Counted from the stretch's first letter, positions 28,501 to 43,500 are shown. The stretch is DNA of 64,000 bases from Phalacrocorax aristotelis (GCF_949628215.1 NC_134288.1:1674001-1738000), one strand, 5' to 3'. A program made the numbers and translations. The notes: generated by a model not told the origin, from the sequence alone.

Positions 28501-31500
28501 GGCCATATCATGACCATATATAATTATATAGCAGGTATTTGAAAGACTTTTTTCAAGGCTATTAAATTAGCATGCTTTTCTTTACCTTTGCTATGCAGCA
28601 TTTCTGCACCTGTAAAATGCACGTAACAGCTCCTGCATTTTATTTTAGTACTAGTTAAGCCAATTAACGATTGTCACAAATGAGCACTTGCTATAGATGA
28701 TGCGAGTCATTTCAGTCCAGACCTAAAATGTCCATGAGAAAATTAATTCCGTCTTCATGAAGGAATCTTGACATTGTGCAGAAAATGCAGGTTGGGGCTA
28801 CACACTGAATAACCAAGGGAGAAAATAAAATATTGAACAGTTGCTTAGTACTTGAATGTCATCCACTCTGCACTGAACCAGACGTCTGTCTCTGGAGAAG
28901 GTAGCGTAAACTTCAGGTTAAACACTTATAATGATTATTCAAAGGAGTGGGACTGGTGGTACTAGAGCCACACCAGTAGCTTAATGTGCCACAGCTACCT
29001 TTTTGTTTGTTTTAAAGAATTTAACTTTAAAATGTGGATACTCCTGTGTTACCGTTTTTTGTGCTAAGTTTTTCCATTTTTTTCTAAAGCAAACTGGAAA
29101 CAATCCCCAGAAGTTCCATCAGGTGGATTCCTGTCAATTCTCCTGTGGCTCACCTGCAGCATTAGAGTAATTAGATATAGCTTATCTGCCTTTACCATGT
29201 TAGCTGAATAACGGTACGGCAGCAGCAGCCTACCACCCTGTGCTGGTATTAGTAGACTGTCAAAGCAAAAGGTTACAAGACAGCTGGCCAATGAAGAATA
29301 TGCTGGCCAAAGAGGAATCGAAGAGATTCAGCAATCTCATATTTCCACTAAACAGGTACATTCATTCATTATCTCTCAATATTACCGATTTGCCTCTTCC
29401 CTCTTAAGAGCTGTGGGGTTTTTTCCTTCCTAATCTCTTCTAGGCCAGGAAGACCAGCACTGCTTGGACATGTTATCCTCATACCCAGAAGGTGCCAGAT
29501 TCCTCCCTCTAAATTCTAGCTACAGCTTCAACTTAGAGTGAAGCCCAGCTCAATTCCAGACAGAAACGTGTCAGGACATACATATAATTCAGGAAACAAC
29601 CTACCCAAAATCTCTACTGCACATGTTATGCAGAGGCTTGTAATTTTTCTGAAAGTACTTCCCAGCCTTTGGTCGTGGCTGTCAGACTGCTTAAAAAAGG
29701 CAGCCTCCTCGTTCCAGGGCTGTGGCACCACGTGCCACATTCTACACTTCCTTTACCCAGTAAATGTAAGGAACTGTGCTGTTGTAATTGGGTTTATAAC
29801 TGAGCTGGGATGTGTGCATGGGTTTTTTTTAATTTTCAACAAACCTTCCAGTGACAGAGTTGCCAGTGGGTTATCATTTAACTCTTGAGAGAAATTGCTA
29901 CAATATGAAATACTACAGGTCCTTTCTCACCCCATAATTGCTGAAAAAATATTGACAAGTTGCTTGTGGAGATTCCCGTGCCCCTTATAAAAACAATGTA
30001 ATATTAAACCTACGTTGTTTGTTCTAGTTGTTGATTATTTTTCTTCTTCCTTGGAGGTTTCTTCTTCTTCGGCTTGTTGGCATTCTGATTATTTTGTTTG
30101 TTGTTCACACCAAAGTGTCCTGCTGATATATCGCTTTGTAGAAGGTTAACCAAGAGTGGACTTGTGAGCGTAACATCTTTATTGACAGGAAAAACAGGAT
30201 TCTGCCCACAGGAAATCTGATTCCCATTTGGCGTTCCGCTAAACCCCGTATTGAAAGGCAGCCCATGGCCAGAGAAATGACTCCCTGAAGCATTGTTGTT
30301 TCCTTGCATTGCTTGCATATGAGAAGGCACCATGTTTGGCTGCTGCACAGGAACATCAGGTAACATCTGTGTCAAGTTCACATCGTTATTTGTTGTAGTA
30401 GTATCCCCAAGTTGCTGAGATATGTGAGGACCAGGTCCAGCAGGTCTTAAAACTTGCCCTTGAATTCCCATAACCTGAGAAGGATTACCATTCACAGGGC
30501 CTTGCTGTGCCATCATCTGCCCAGTGAACTGCACCATGTTTCCTTGCATGTTTGGGGTTGGTCCTCTCATCAGTTGAGCTGGCCCCGTCATAACATTGGA
30601 CTGGTTTTGAGTACTAAAAGGCTGTTTATTTCCTTGCATCTGAGTGGTCATCATCTGTTCCATCATGGAGTTTTGCTGTAACAAGACCTGGCCCTGAGGT
30701 CCCATCATCTGATTGTGTGTAGACATCATCTGTTGTCCCTGCTGGGGAATCATCTGTTTGGGTGGGGTCATCCTTTGGGGAGAAGGACCAAGATTTTGGT
30801 TTTGTGGTGTCACCATCATTTGGCCTTGCGGCATGAGCTGAGTTCGAGAAAGTATCATCTGATTTTGAGGGTTCAGTGATCCCTGAGCCTGAATGTTTAC
30901 CATCTGTCCTTGAGAGGATACAATTTGTTGATGCATACCCATGAGCTGAGACTGTGGTCCTTGCTGAGGCTGTCCCTGTATGTTGCCCATGTTAACTTGT
31001 GGCACCCCACTAGCACCAGACTGCTGGTTGTTCATATTTCCATGAAGTCCCATTAGATTGGTCTGCATCATATTTGGTGGGCCATGTGGTGCTTGCATCT
31101 GATTTTGAGGTCCAGATCCTTGGCCACCTTAAAAAAAAGAAATTGCCAGTAAGAAACTGATTGGAGTGGTAGAAGAGTTTTTACAACTTTTGATGTTGAG
31201 TAAGCACTCCAAAATTGTTTTCCTCCCTTTTCCAATGAACTGGAGTATCTGACATATTTGCAGTCCTGGGACGCAATGTTTGATACTACAGATTCATGTT
31301 AGCCATCAAAACAGAACATCATACCTCTCAGACACTTAGGACGGGTACTTCCTGTGCACCCCACTGCAGAAGACATAACAAAAAATTCAATTTCTGTTAT
31401 AATCTGTACCTAAGTTTGAAAAATATTCCATAATATCACCTAACTCAACAGAATAATTCCTAACCAAAATAAGCTTCAAACCTTGAGGTTACTTTATAAT

Positions 31501-34500
31501 GGATTAAAAAAATAAATACACATGGCGTACTGATGAAATGACATTATCAGGGTAACCATAACCCAGAAAAAAGACTAATAATCAAATTGTTAAATGGAGA
31601 CGTTTGTGAACTAAAGATTTAATTTTTACAGGACTGACTGTAAGTAGACTTCCAAAGCTTTCAATGGAACTAATAATCTTTTCAAAGCAGAACAAGATTA
31701 TTTTGTTGTTCTGCTTCTAAGGTAACAACATTTTTTTTTCCTGGGCAAGAAGTTCCTTTTGTGTTGTACCTTTATTACCCCTAGCCTCCAAATTGCAGTG
31801 CTACTTCCATTCAATTTCTTAACAGATACTTCTGGATCCTAGTACCACAGTCCTAATCAATAATAATTGGGTTGTGTGGAAAAACACGAGCAGCCTCCTG
31901 CTTTTCTCTGCCTCATTTAGCAAAACGCACAGAATGCCCCTGCAGCCCCAGCTAGCTAACTCCCTATTAAGGACACGAGTTTAGTGTGTTGGTATCTGTT
32001 ACACAGGTAAAGGTGTAATTTTCTACAGAAAACAAAAAACACCACATTCCAAACAGACCTGTGTGCGGCACGTTTTGGCTAGTTTGCAGCTGTGGCGCTC
32101 CACTGTTCACTGGTGTTGCTGGAGCTGTGGAAGGCACCTGACCTTGCATGAAGTTCTGGTTAGCCTGGCCTGCAGGGAACCCTGGTGGGAGGCGCTTGGG
32201 CATTCCTGAAGACAATAATTTTCTTATTAGTAAGTATGGAAAAGAGGAAGAAAAAAAAGAAAATCTGTAATTGGAGTATGATAGGAAGAATGTCTTTGAG
32301 TCTGTACTGTCACATCACAGGTTTAGGCAGAAAGTGTTTTTTGCCAATGCACAAAACCCACTTAAGACATTTATAGTTCTTATCCGTGCAATAATTCTGC
32401 CAAACAAGGTACTATGATGCAGTTCAACCTGCAATTTAAGTACAAAACTTACCCCACAGAGAAAGCAAAAAGTCCATGTTTGACGTTTTAGAAACTAGAA
32501 ATTAAAGTAGCATGGTTTCCTGTTTTCTTCCCTACTGCATCTCAACTCTAACCAGGCCTTACACCATGTATGCAAACACAAATAACTTGTATTTGTTACA
32601 CTGGTGTGCTCCTCTCAACAACTCTCACCATAACACACCAGTGTGTGTATGCACACTCAAAGTAACTTCTCAACCCAGAGTGGGCTGAGCAACCTCATGA
32701 GACAGCATGTCCAGAGTCCAGAACAGCTGCTCATTTAAGGAACGCTGCAATTCCTACTGCAATAGAAAGTATTTCTATCAAGCCCCTATATGGCATAACG
32801 CCTACACTCTGACATCGAAACATCACTGCCGCCCTGAGACAGAGAGCAAAACCTCCCCTCTACCTACCAACGTGAGCAGTAGCATAATGGATTTAACAGA
32901 ACCCACTTTTTTTTAACTCACTGTCAGATGATGCCACAGACCTAGAAGCAACCCTGACCTCCCTTATTTTTCTGACCCATGACACACAGGCAGAATTTGA
33001 CTTTGGCTCCTTCTATAGTTACAGCTTTCTTGCACGCTTAAGTGCATTGCTTGTGTTAATTACTCTGTTCTTAGGTTTGTAATCAATCATAGAATCAATC
33101 ATAGAATGCCCCGAGTTGGAAGGGACCACAAGGACCATCGAGCCCAACCCCTGTCCCTGCACAGGACACCCCAAATTCACACCAGGTCTCTGAGGGCCTT
33201 GTCCAAGTGCTTCTGGAATATCGCCAGGCTGGTGCCGTGATGCCTCCCTGGGGAACCTGTGCCAGGGCTCCACCACCCTCTGGGGGAAGGACCTTTCCCT
33301 AGCACCCAGCCTAACCCTCCCCTGGCACATCTCCCTGCCATTCCCTCAGGTCCTGGCATTGGTCACCAGAGAGAAGAGACCAGCACCTGCCCCTCCTCCC
33401 TCCTTTCAGGGAGCTGCAGAGCGCCATGAGGGCTGCCCTCAGCCTCCTCTGCTCCAGCTGAACAAACCAAAGGACTTCAGCCGCTCCTCGTACGGTTTCC
33501 CCTCTAAACCCTTTACCAACTCCGTGGCCTCCTCTGGACACTCTCCCGTAGCTTTATACCCTTCATGTCCTGCAGCGCCCAACACTGCCTGCAGCGCTTG
33601 AGGTGAGGCTGCCCCAGCGCGGGGCAGAGCAGGGCAATCCCCCCCCTCGCCCGGCTGCGATGCAGGGCTCAATGCCCCCCGTGGCACAGCTGGCCCTCTT
33701 GGCTGCCAGGGCACACTGGTGGCTCATGTTCAACTTGCCATCGAGCAGAGCCCCCAGGTCCCTGCAGAGCTGCTCCCCAGCCCCTCACGCCCCAGGCTGC
33801 CTGTACAGCCAGGGCTGCCGCGCACCAGGGGCAAAACCCAGCACTTGCCCTTGTTAAGCTCTATACGGCTGGTGATTGCTCAGCTCTGCAGCCTGCCCAG
33901 ATCTCTCTGCAGGGCCTCGCTGCCCTCGGGAGCGTCAACAGCTCCTCCCAGTTTTGTGCCGTCAGCACACATAGTAAGTATTGCTTATTCACATATATTT
34001 CAAGACAATCAAGTTCACAGGCCAAACAATAAGAGACATCCGCAAATATGGAACATGTACTTCCTGAAACATCACATCACAGGACTTTAGGTTTAGTTCT
34101 GCTAAACTTTAGGTAAGTTTTGCACATAGGAATGCTTGAACTGAGAAAAAAAGAAGTGCTAACATGACCTAGTCCATATCTAATATAAATTCTAATTTGC
34201 TAAATTAACTAGGTGAAATGGAAAGCGACTGAATATATTAATTTACCCAAACCTTTAAATGCAAGATGGCTTAAAAATTGAAAAATCTGTAATTCCAACT
34301 TAACTACAATATAAAATGCAGCAAGGAATGAGCATGCACAGAAGCCAGGCAAAAATCCCAGCAAGCAGAAGCAACACAGCTTTGCCGAAACCAACGGAAT
34401 CCTGTCTTTTTATATCAGGTAAGGATGTAGCTCACAGCAGGATTACTGATTTTAGCAGAAATGCCTACAGTGTGTCCAAATAACATATTTAGATATTCGG

Positions 34501-37500
34501 GGTGTCATTTTTAACTCAAACAAAGTAGGGTTTTGTTTGTAGTAGGTTTACTTAGAAAGGAAGGAGAGTACAGAGGTTATACTATCTAGAGATCTTGGCT
34601 ATGTTACCTAGAGGAAATGATTCCTGATGGGTGCATACAGCTGGTGAGGCAAAACTGTAGGGAAATGTGACTATAATAAATAATAAACAACTGCTTCCAG
34701 ATGGAGATAAGATATACTAAGTGTATCTGGCAGATCCTAAGAGCAGAACCTTGAAACTGAGACAATTCGTTTGTATTAAATTCATCTGGATTCAAATAAG
34801 ACCATGGTACAAAGTGAAAACAAGAAGCTTGTCCAGATCAGCAGACCAAGAAACAGGTATTCCTGACAGCTTTTTGGACAGATTTCAGATGTACAATGTG
34901 AGACTGCAAGAAACTAGAACATACACATGTGTGTTCAGGTAGACAAAGAATATGGCTTATATTTTATAAGTACAGAAAGAAAATATTTCAAAGGCTTAAG
35001 CAAGAGCTTGTGTATGGGTATCTGAGAGAAGGCCATTCAAGGAAAGATGAACAAATGAGTGAGGAGAGAGAAATGCTACAAGTCTGGCACAGAACTACAA
35101 AAGGCTCAAGAGATAAAAACCATCAAGGACACAAAAGAGATATTGGGATTAACAAATGAAATTCCTTCACTGTTACAGAAGAATTCTAGGAGTAGTAAGT
35201 AAAAGATGTGAGTGCAGAGGTCCAAGGAGAAAACTAAAGACAACACAGCCAAAGGGAGGTTAAAACATCCCTTGACCTGTTAATTTTAGAATAGGGAGTA
35301 CAACAGCATGGCAATAATAGCTTAATCTTTCTTCTCTCCCTCTTTTATATTCGAAGAAACTCATGACAAATAAAGGCAGGGCAAAGAAGAGACATCCAAA
35401 ACTTAGAAAGGAAGCTGCAAAATAATGCCTCACTTCTGCAGTAGAAAACGTAAATGGTGAGAGAGGAAGCTGAAGAGAGAAAGAAAAATGTTCATTTGTT
35501 CTTATTACACTCTCTTTCTCGAAATAAATCCCCTCCCCAAACCAAACCAAACACCCCACATCATCTCTGAATATCCTGAACTGTTGCTTAAAGGCAAACA
35601 GAAGAATTGTCAAGAAGACAACTGGCAGTCATAACCAGCAGCTACATACAGCTATTTTCTGCAGTGGCCCAGAGTCTACTCTTAGGTTACCACTGTGACA
35701 CCGCAGGACAGACACAGGTAGTAGAAATGAAGTTATGCTGATCCACCCACACCCACTTTATACTCAATCTATGCCTTTATTCTGTCTTTTAAAGGATCTT
35801 TTCAAAACTAACAGCAACATCAGTTCTAGCCATGTTATGTTTCTTTTCTTTTTAAAATAAAAGATCTCAGTACTTCTTACCTCCTAAACCAGGGTGTAAA
35901 CCTTGTGGACCTTGGTTTTGCTGCTGCATCACCATGAAGTTGGGGGGTACATTCCCTTGTTGCACCATAGGATTACGACTAGGAGAACTGACAGGCTGCT
36001 GAAATCCCTGGGGAAGCGTGCTATTCTGGGGAGGCCTTGGTCCCATCTGCTGCTGCGTCTGGTTAACTGTTGGAGATGATGCAGGAGATCCCTGCTGGAA
36101 GGAGGAGGGAGAGGAAGCAGGAGACTTGTTGGTCAGGTGGGGTTGTTGTAGTGGCGTAGGAACCCGTGAGGGCCCTCCCTGAAGACTTTTCATTTGAGGA
36201 GCCGTAAACTGGCCAGGATTGCTCATTTGGGGAAAGTTTGAGTGAGCCTGGGAAGCTTGCTGGCTTCCAAAAGGATATGGAGGTGGAGGATGAGTAGGAG
36301 TTTGTACTGTTGCTAGAGATGGTCTTGCTTGAAGTTGCTGCTGCATTTGTCCAGGCAACGGGGCCTTTTTCCAACCCTGGTTTACTGTCAATGTACCCAA
36401 TGCTCCCTGGGTGGGAGGAGGCTGAAGTGCTCCAGAAGGAAGCTGGTTCCAGCCAGGGGGAACTGGAACCTGTGCTGGTGAAGTAAATGAAGGTCGAATA
36501 CCCTGCTGTGGCTGCTGATGTGGCTGGGGAGGACGTGTCTGCAACTGCGTCTGCTGCTGTAGCTGCTGAAAGTTGGCTGAGTTCATCTGCCTGTTTACAG
36601 GAACTGACTGCATTGAATGGAGCTGGGGAGCTAAAGATCCAGATGGATGATTTTGCTGCTGGATATTTAGCCCAGATAAGAGTGGGTCCATTGCATCTAT
36701 TAAAATAGCAAAGAAAAGTAAAAAAAAAAATAACCTACTGTAGACAAAACCCACCCCAAAACAAGAAAGGGTAAATTGCTTGCTTGCATTTGTTTGCGTA
36801 GGAAATTCACACTCCAGTGTTCCAATTTCTCCAAGAGACAGAACAGGCGATGCTCTAAAAGTTTTCAAAATGTTTGGAAATCCTGAGAAGCCAGGTCTTA
36901 CCACTTTATAACCTCTACAATAAAGCCCAATAGCTCCACAGCATTTGTTGTTATGGACTAATGTAAGCCCCTTAGAATTGTAGAATCACAGAATACCTCA
37001 AGTTGGAAGGAACCCATAAGGATCATCAGGTCCAACTCCCCACTCCTCACAACTATCTAAAACTAAACCATATGACTAAGACCATCGTCCAGACGCTCCT
37101 TGAACTCTGACAGGCTTGGTGCCACGACCACTTCCTGGGGGAGCCTGTTCCAGGGACCGACCACCCTCTAGTGAAGAACCTTCTCCTCATGTCCAGCCTG
37201 AACTTCCCCTGACACAGCTTCATCCCATTTCCTCGTGCCCTGTTGCTGGTCACCAGAGAGAGGAAATCAGCACCTCCCCCTCCGCTGCCCCCCTCGAGGA
37301 AGGTGTAGACTGCGATGAGGGCACCCCTCAGCCTTCTCTTCTCCAAGCTGAACAAGCCAAGTGACCTCAGCTGCTCCTTGTAAGTCTTGCCCTTGAGACC
37401 TTTCACCATCTTGGTCGCCCTCCTCTGGAGACGCTCTCATAGTTTGATGTCCTGTGTATACTGAGGTGCCCAAAAGCACGCATAGTGCTCGAGGTGGGGC

Positions 37501-40500
37501 CACACCAGTGCAGTGTTGGGTGGGCCAATCCCCCCTCCCTCAGCCAGCTCGCTGTGCTGTGCCCGATGCACCCCAGGACACAGCTGGCCCTTTGGGCTGC
37601 CAGTGCACACCATTGATTCAACTTGCCATCAACCCAAACCCCCAGATCTGCTTCCATGGGGCTGCTCTCCAGCCTCTCATCCTCCAGTTTGTGTGTGTAA
37701 TCCACTTGTTGGGGCTATTATCCGTTCCAATTAAAAAAGTGGCATAACGAGGAATTAAGGTGGTATCACAAACTAATATTCACAGAATATTTAAAACAAT
37801 TACAAAAAATGCTGTCTGTAAGAATAAATAATGCAGAGATCTACAGAAGTTGGCAAGTACTGCAACCGTTTTGTAGAGGGACAAGTAATAACCCCTCTCT
37901 TTTTCTGTAGTCCCAAAATGCCAGTAACTAGTACTGGTAGAATGTGAATAATGAACCCTAAACATTCACGCCCCCAAGATCCCCAATCCTTAAACTTCCA
38001 GTCTACCAACCCCTCCTGAAAAGCACTTGTGCTCAGTCTGGTACATTTGCTTCCTACCAGAGACATCTGCCTCAGTCAACCAATTCTTCTCTTATCTAAA
38101 CCTAAAGCTCAGTCACAATGATTCTACTGCAAAAATACCACTGTTGCTTCTCAACGCATTTGAACAAAATACCAAGCAAGCTGGTGACTTATTAGGCACC
38201 CACATCATCTGAAAAGTATTACCAGATTAGTGGGGGCAAGGAGTATTCCACAGAAAGAGTAACTCCCAGAAAGGGCAGGGGAAATACTCCAGGGCAATTC
38301 TGGAGTACTCTTATGAGCACACGCTCAAGCTTGTGTGCTGAAGAATAAAAATTTAGGAACATTTTCAGGTCAGTACTGTGACTAAATTTTACCACCTGGC
38401 TGTGAGGAAGGCCGAGGTGTTCTTGGCTGCAGCTCAGCACTAGCACCACTTGCCACCATAGAGGAGGGCACATTTCCACTCTGGGACATCATGACAGCTG
38501 CAGCATTGCTCATTCTTATTAAACCTTAAAAAATAAAAATAGAAATTATCAAGTCTTGCAGTTTTTACATAGAAAAGTTGTTTTTTTTTTTTTACAAGAA
38601 AAAATGTATTTGTTGATAAAACATTTCTTTAGACTTTAAGAATTGTTTGTCCAAAATAACCCAAGGACACATATCTCTGTCTGAAAGCTTAGGACTCCCT
38701 GCTATAAAACAAACAAGTTAAGGAAGGTCATGCTGGAGCTTCTCCTTTAGCACCAAATCTTTAAAAAGGCTATAGAAGGAAACACTACTGACTCATGAAT
38801 TCTTTAAGTCTGACTTGCCACTAAAGTCACCAGGTCACAAGACTGTAACAAAGCCATACATGTACCTGTATCAGATTTGCAAAATCTGATACTAGAAAGT
38901 AACTGAGGTGTTCCAAGAGGGAAAAATGTCACTGTTTCGCTTCCACAGGCTGCTATTTTATAAAATGGTTTACACTGTTGACCTGTCGGTTATATTGTTA
39001 TACTGTTCACATTTACAGTGTTGACCTACAGGCAGGAAATGAAGCTCACGATCGTCGCAGTGAAGATTACAGCAGCCACTTTCAAAGTAATCCTTTCTTT
39101 AAGTGTTTTACACTCCTTGTTAAGCACAATGATTTAAGTGCTGTTTAATCAGGTTTCTACAGAGGGCAAATGTTCTTTCCATTCCTTCTCACCAACAGCC
39201 ACATTAACTCTAACAAAAAACACTCCCAGATTTTTTAATTGCCTTAACCCCTATTTATTAAGATACTTATTAGTTTATTTTGCCTTATGATTCAGCTATT
39301 AAAATAAATCACGTAGTGACTTACTTTTAACTCTTCATAAAAATCTGACTTTTGTAGTTAAATATTACTGACCATACATATACAAAGCTCTAAAATGTAA
39401 AGTTTAATAAAACAACACCTCTCCATCAAAATTAGTTCTTTATGATCAGATCTCAAATTTTATCAGAAAATAGACTGACAGTGTCCTGTCCTTCCCATAA
39501 TTATAATGGATTTAATCTGAAATAGTTTAATATTGTACACTGAAAGGCTTATGCTCATTTTCATAAAGGTAGCCAAACAGAAAACTGTGATAACTTGTAT
39601 ACATTTCAAAGTGAACTCACTGTACTAGACTCAGCTGCTTTAACAGTCTTTATGTGGAAAATAAAGCAAAACCAAAAACCAAAACCAAACAACCCACCCA
39701 AACACTACAACCAAAACAAAAACCCAAACCACTGAACCCTCAAAAAAACCCCAAACAAACCAGTCTGCCCCACCAAATCACTCCAATGTTTGTGGGACAA
39801 CATGCAGCCAACTGTTTAGTTTACATAATGTGGGACATGGTTTGACAGTACAGAAACAAGAACACACATTGATGACGATGGCAATATAGATCTGCAAACA
39901 ATAGCTGCTATTATCAGTGGCATTTTTAGGATTAGCTTAGCAACAAATTTCAAAGTGTATAAAACTAAACAAATAGCAAAAAACCAAAGGAATTTACCTT
40001 GTCCCCCTTGCATGGGAAACCCTGTTTCCATTCGCACCGAGTTGCTTGCTCCCAGGGGCCCATTGATTCGGACATCTTGGCTTCTGTTTTGAGCTAAAGC
40101 TAAATTGATAGCACCTTCCCCTAAAAGTAATGCACATTTTGGGTAAACTGATATACAGAAAATCAGAACACAGACACTTTCAAAAGGACGTTTAAAAGAC
40201 ATCAAGGAAGGAAGAATACACTTTACCTACGATGCGCACTTCAGGACAGTTAAGCATCATACTATGCTTATCCTCTGGATTTCAATTTTAAGAGAAACAA
40301 ACACCATGACAAGCATTAAATGTCCTTGGTTTCATCCTGAGCGTGCTCTTGGACAATTGTCCAGAATGGATATTTTGATTGCGAAATCCACTCAAAACTT
40401 ATTTTTAAGAAAGCGTCATATGAAACAATTTGGGGAAAAAAATACTAGGGCTCATTTTGCTAGCTAACACTCAAAAAAAATATTTTTCAGGAAGTTTCCT

Positions 40501-43500
40501 GATGCTCAGAGGATTTTCAGCTATCATTTTTATTATTAAGCCTATTCTTGAAAGAATAAAAGTCTTGAGCTACCTTTTCACCAAAGCCATGTTCCAAATT
40601 ACCAAATCAGAAGTTTTGCAACATTAACCGAGTACACAAACTCAAATTTTGAGTATACTTAAATTTTAGCTGAATGCCTTTGAGAGCAAACTGGATGTGA
40701 AATACCTTCAATTTGAACTGAGAGAATTCCCAGGTCACGAAGCTGTTGGTTATTATTCTGAGCCAGAATTCGCAGCCGCTCAGCAGCTTCACGGGGTATA
40801 TTGAAGGTCACGCGGACACTGTTCCAAGGCTCTACCTTCTGCAGTTTTAACTTGTTGGATTCTTAAAAGAAAAACAGCCAGTTTTCAAACACGTATGATG
40901 AAATAACATTGGTAAAAAAGTGCAGCTGAAAAAACTGAAACAATTATCTGGCTTTGAAAATTATCAGTGGTTAGTCTCAGGTACAGGAGATTTCTCCAGC
41001 ACAGGTGTACTGTGACTGATACTGCCAAACCACTTCAGGTGTTTTCCAAAACCCAGCAATATAAAAACTACCCAACTGATAACCACTGCAACAGCCAATG
41101 TAATCACTCGATAATATTACTCAAAAATTGGAACATTCTGTGGGTAAAATACTTCGGAAAGATATGAAAATACCTAATAAAACAGATTCAGTAAATCTGT
41201 TAATGAATCAGAGGGATGTGTGAAAAAACTGACTACAAGAATTAAACGCTCATTCTTGAAATATTTGTTCTACAATTGCTTGTGATTGTGCAAATTTTTT
41301 TTTTTCAAGAAGGCCAGTGCTAGCAGAGTCCTAGCACTATTTCATTATTTTCTACCATATTAATTAGGGTTTTTTAATAGGTATGTTCAATCCACTGCAA
41401 AAAAAGCATATTAAAAGTTGTGCAAAATATTTAGCTGCAGGTTTCCTGAAAACCTATTCCACATAAAGTTTCTAAGTAGATCAGTTGTTTTAAAAGTAAG
41501 AGGTGGGAAAGGTAGGGCAGTGACATTGGATGTATCTATCTGAAGTGGTACCTAACAAAATTATTGCTACAAATGCATTTAAGTATAATTGAAAATATAT
41601 TCCTAACACAGGTTTATAAGCCTCCAGTTTCTAGCTTTCTGAAGAGGAAGTCCCTTTTAAAACAGTAAGCATTGGCCCAGATTTTAATCAGCCAGTTCCT
41701 TCCTCTGTAACATCAGATTTACTAGAAGTTTGCTAACTTTTTGGTTCTGAAGAACATCTTAAGAATGCCAGTAATTCATTCCTACTTAAAAATCTCTAGT
41801 CCTTAATTAATTCACCAAGTCCCTTCTACTGCTACAGTAATGGTGTTACTAAATTCATCCTCTCTCTACCTATAAACACTTTTTTGGCTGGAAACATGGC
41901 AGGAGTAGTTTTTAAACCTCCATTTGTGGAGGTTTGAACAGTCCTATATTTACTGTTATTAATGTTCCGATATTTTACATAGAAAACCTGTGTTATCAGT
42001 TTCTGTATTTCTAGATATTAGTACCAGAGTTTCTCGATTTTCAAACATCCCATCTGCTAAGTCTAAACTAATGCTATTTACTAACTCAATATTCTGAATA
42101 TCCTCATTTGCTCTGAATCAGTTTAAATAACTTGTAACATGGATAATTTTCAAATTAATTTGACACTGATTTTTAAAATTTGCTTTGTTTTCTCAGCTGA
42201 GATCTGAGCCGTATTTATTAATCCTACCATTAATACTTATAACAAACCCAGCATGCAGATGCCTCCGTACAACAAAGGCAACTCCGTACAACTACAGATT
42301 GAATTTGTTTCCGCTCAAAAACAATGCAATTCATCTATGGTACTAACACACATCCTTTTACAACAGTAACTGTTAGTTTTATGTCTACTTCTGACTGTTT
42401 GTAAGATACAGTGCAAACCAGTGTCATTTCTCCATAGTACTTTTATCTTATCCCAGATTTTTTATCTCCCTCAGAGATGATGGCAAGGAACCCAATAACT
42501 GATGCCAGACCCAACTCACTACAACTGGACAAAATGGAAAGAAAAGAACAAAGTGACAAATAAATTCAGTTTGGTTATTCAGAAGTCAGGTTATTTTTCT
42601 GAAAAGGTATTTTACGTTATTGAAAAAACAAGCAATGCAACGAACATTTTAAAACCTCATCTAGAAAATTATTTTTGTTTAAACGCAAAGACTGCCTGTC
42701 TGAAGAAGAAAGGTGGATTCTTCACGGTACGGTGTGATTTCAGAAGACCATGCAACAGAAGAGCAACATGCTGGGATGGTGACCTCCAGTTATCAGGAAA
42801 AGCTTGGTTCATAAACAGCAGACAGAGGGGGAGAGAGAGTGCTTATGAGCAATACGTGGCTTTTGGACTGCAGTTATATGACATCATGTTGAGTCAGATC
42901 AGCGCTGCTGTGGCCCCAGTCTCTAAGGCTCTTCTGGTTATGTGCTCCTGCCACCAGAGTTAAGGCAACCCACCTGGCTTTATCTGTTTCTATAGCTGTG
43001 CTGGTTTTGGCTGAGAAGGGGTTAATTCTCCTCACTGTGGGGGTCAGCTACCTTTCCAGCTTCCCGCGCTCTGCCGCGTGGCGTGGCAGGGGGGGCTGGG
43101 AGGGGCAGGGCCATGGTGGGGCGGCTGACCCCGACTGGCCAATGGCAGGTTCATTCCATACCATGTGACACCATGACCAGTATATTGAGGGGGGGCAGTG
43201 GCAGCGCGCAGGCGGCGCGGCGTCGGGTCGGCGGGCGGCGAGCGGCTGCGGCGCGTGCGGTTTGTTCCGGCGGTTCGTTCCCCCTCTCCCCTCCCCTCCC
43301 TTCCCCCCTCCCCCGGGGCTTTGCGCCTCTCGTTGTTCTCCTTCACATTGCATTTCTACTGTTGTTTCTTTTAATTTTCATTATTAAACTGTTCTTATCC
43401 CAACCCACGAGCGTTACCCTTCTGATTCTCTCCCCCATCTACCGGTGGGGGAGTGAGCGAGCGACTGTGTGGGGCTGAGCTGCCGCTAAACCACGACAGT

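Larger units (their letters stand above)
21223..30013 (-). other. NCOA6 intron between coding exons 8 and 7
   Basis: About 8.8 kb. It holds two CR1 copies (21803-22510 and 24079-26150) and an A/C-rich tract near 23895-23970. From 26150 to 30013 no repeat or gene was recognised. Confidence 0.65.
42997..43498 (+). repeat. 5' LTR
   Basis: 502 bp, starting TGTGCTGGTTTTGG and ending CCACGACA. It carries a CCAAT box (43139-43143), a TATA-like TATATT (43181-43186), a CpG-dense stretch at about 43195-43280, a pyrimidine-rich stretch and ATTAAA (43383-43388). It should drive plus-strand transcription, antisense to NCOA6. Confidence 0.95.

Noticed and set aside
42502..42963. 153-codon plus-strand frame just before the 5' LTR
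   Set aside because: It ends before the LTR and is outside the target duplication, so it is not part of the provirus. No similarity is recognised.
43083..43478. 131-codon frame inside the LTR (repeated at 49109-49504) and minus-strand frames there
   Set aside because: They result from the CpG-rich LTR composition and appear twice only because the LTR is duplicated. No known superantigen-like or accessory protein is recognised.
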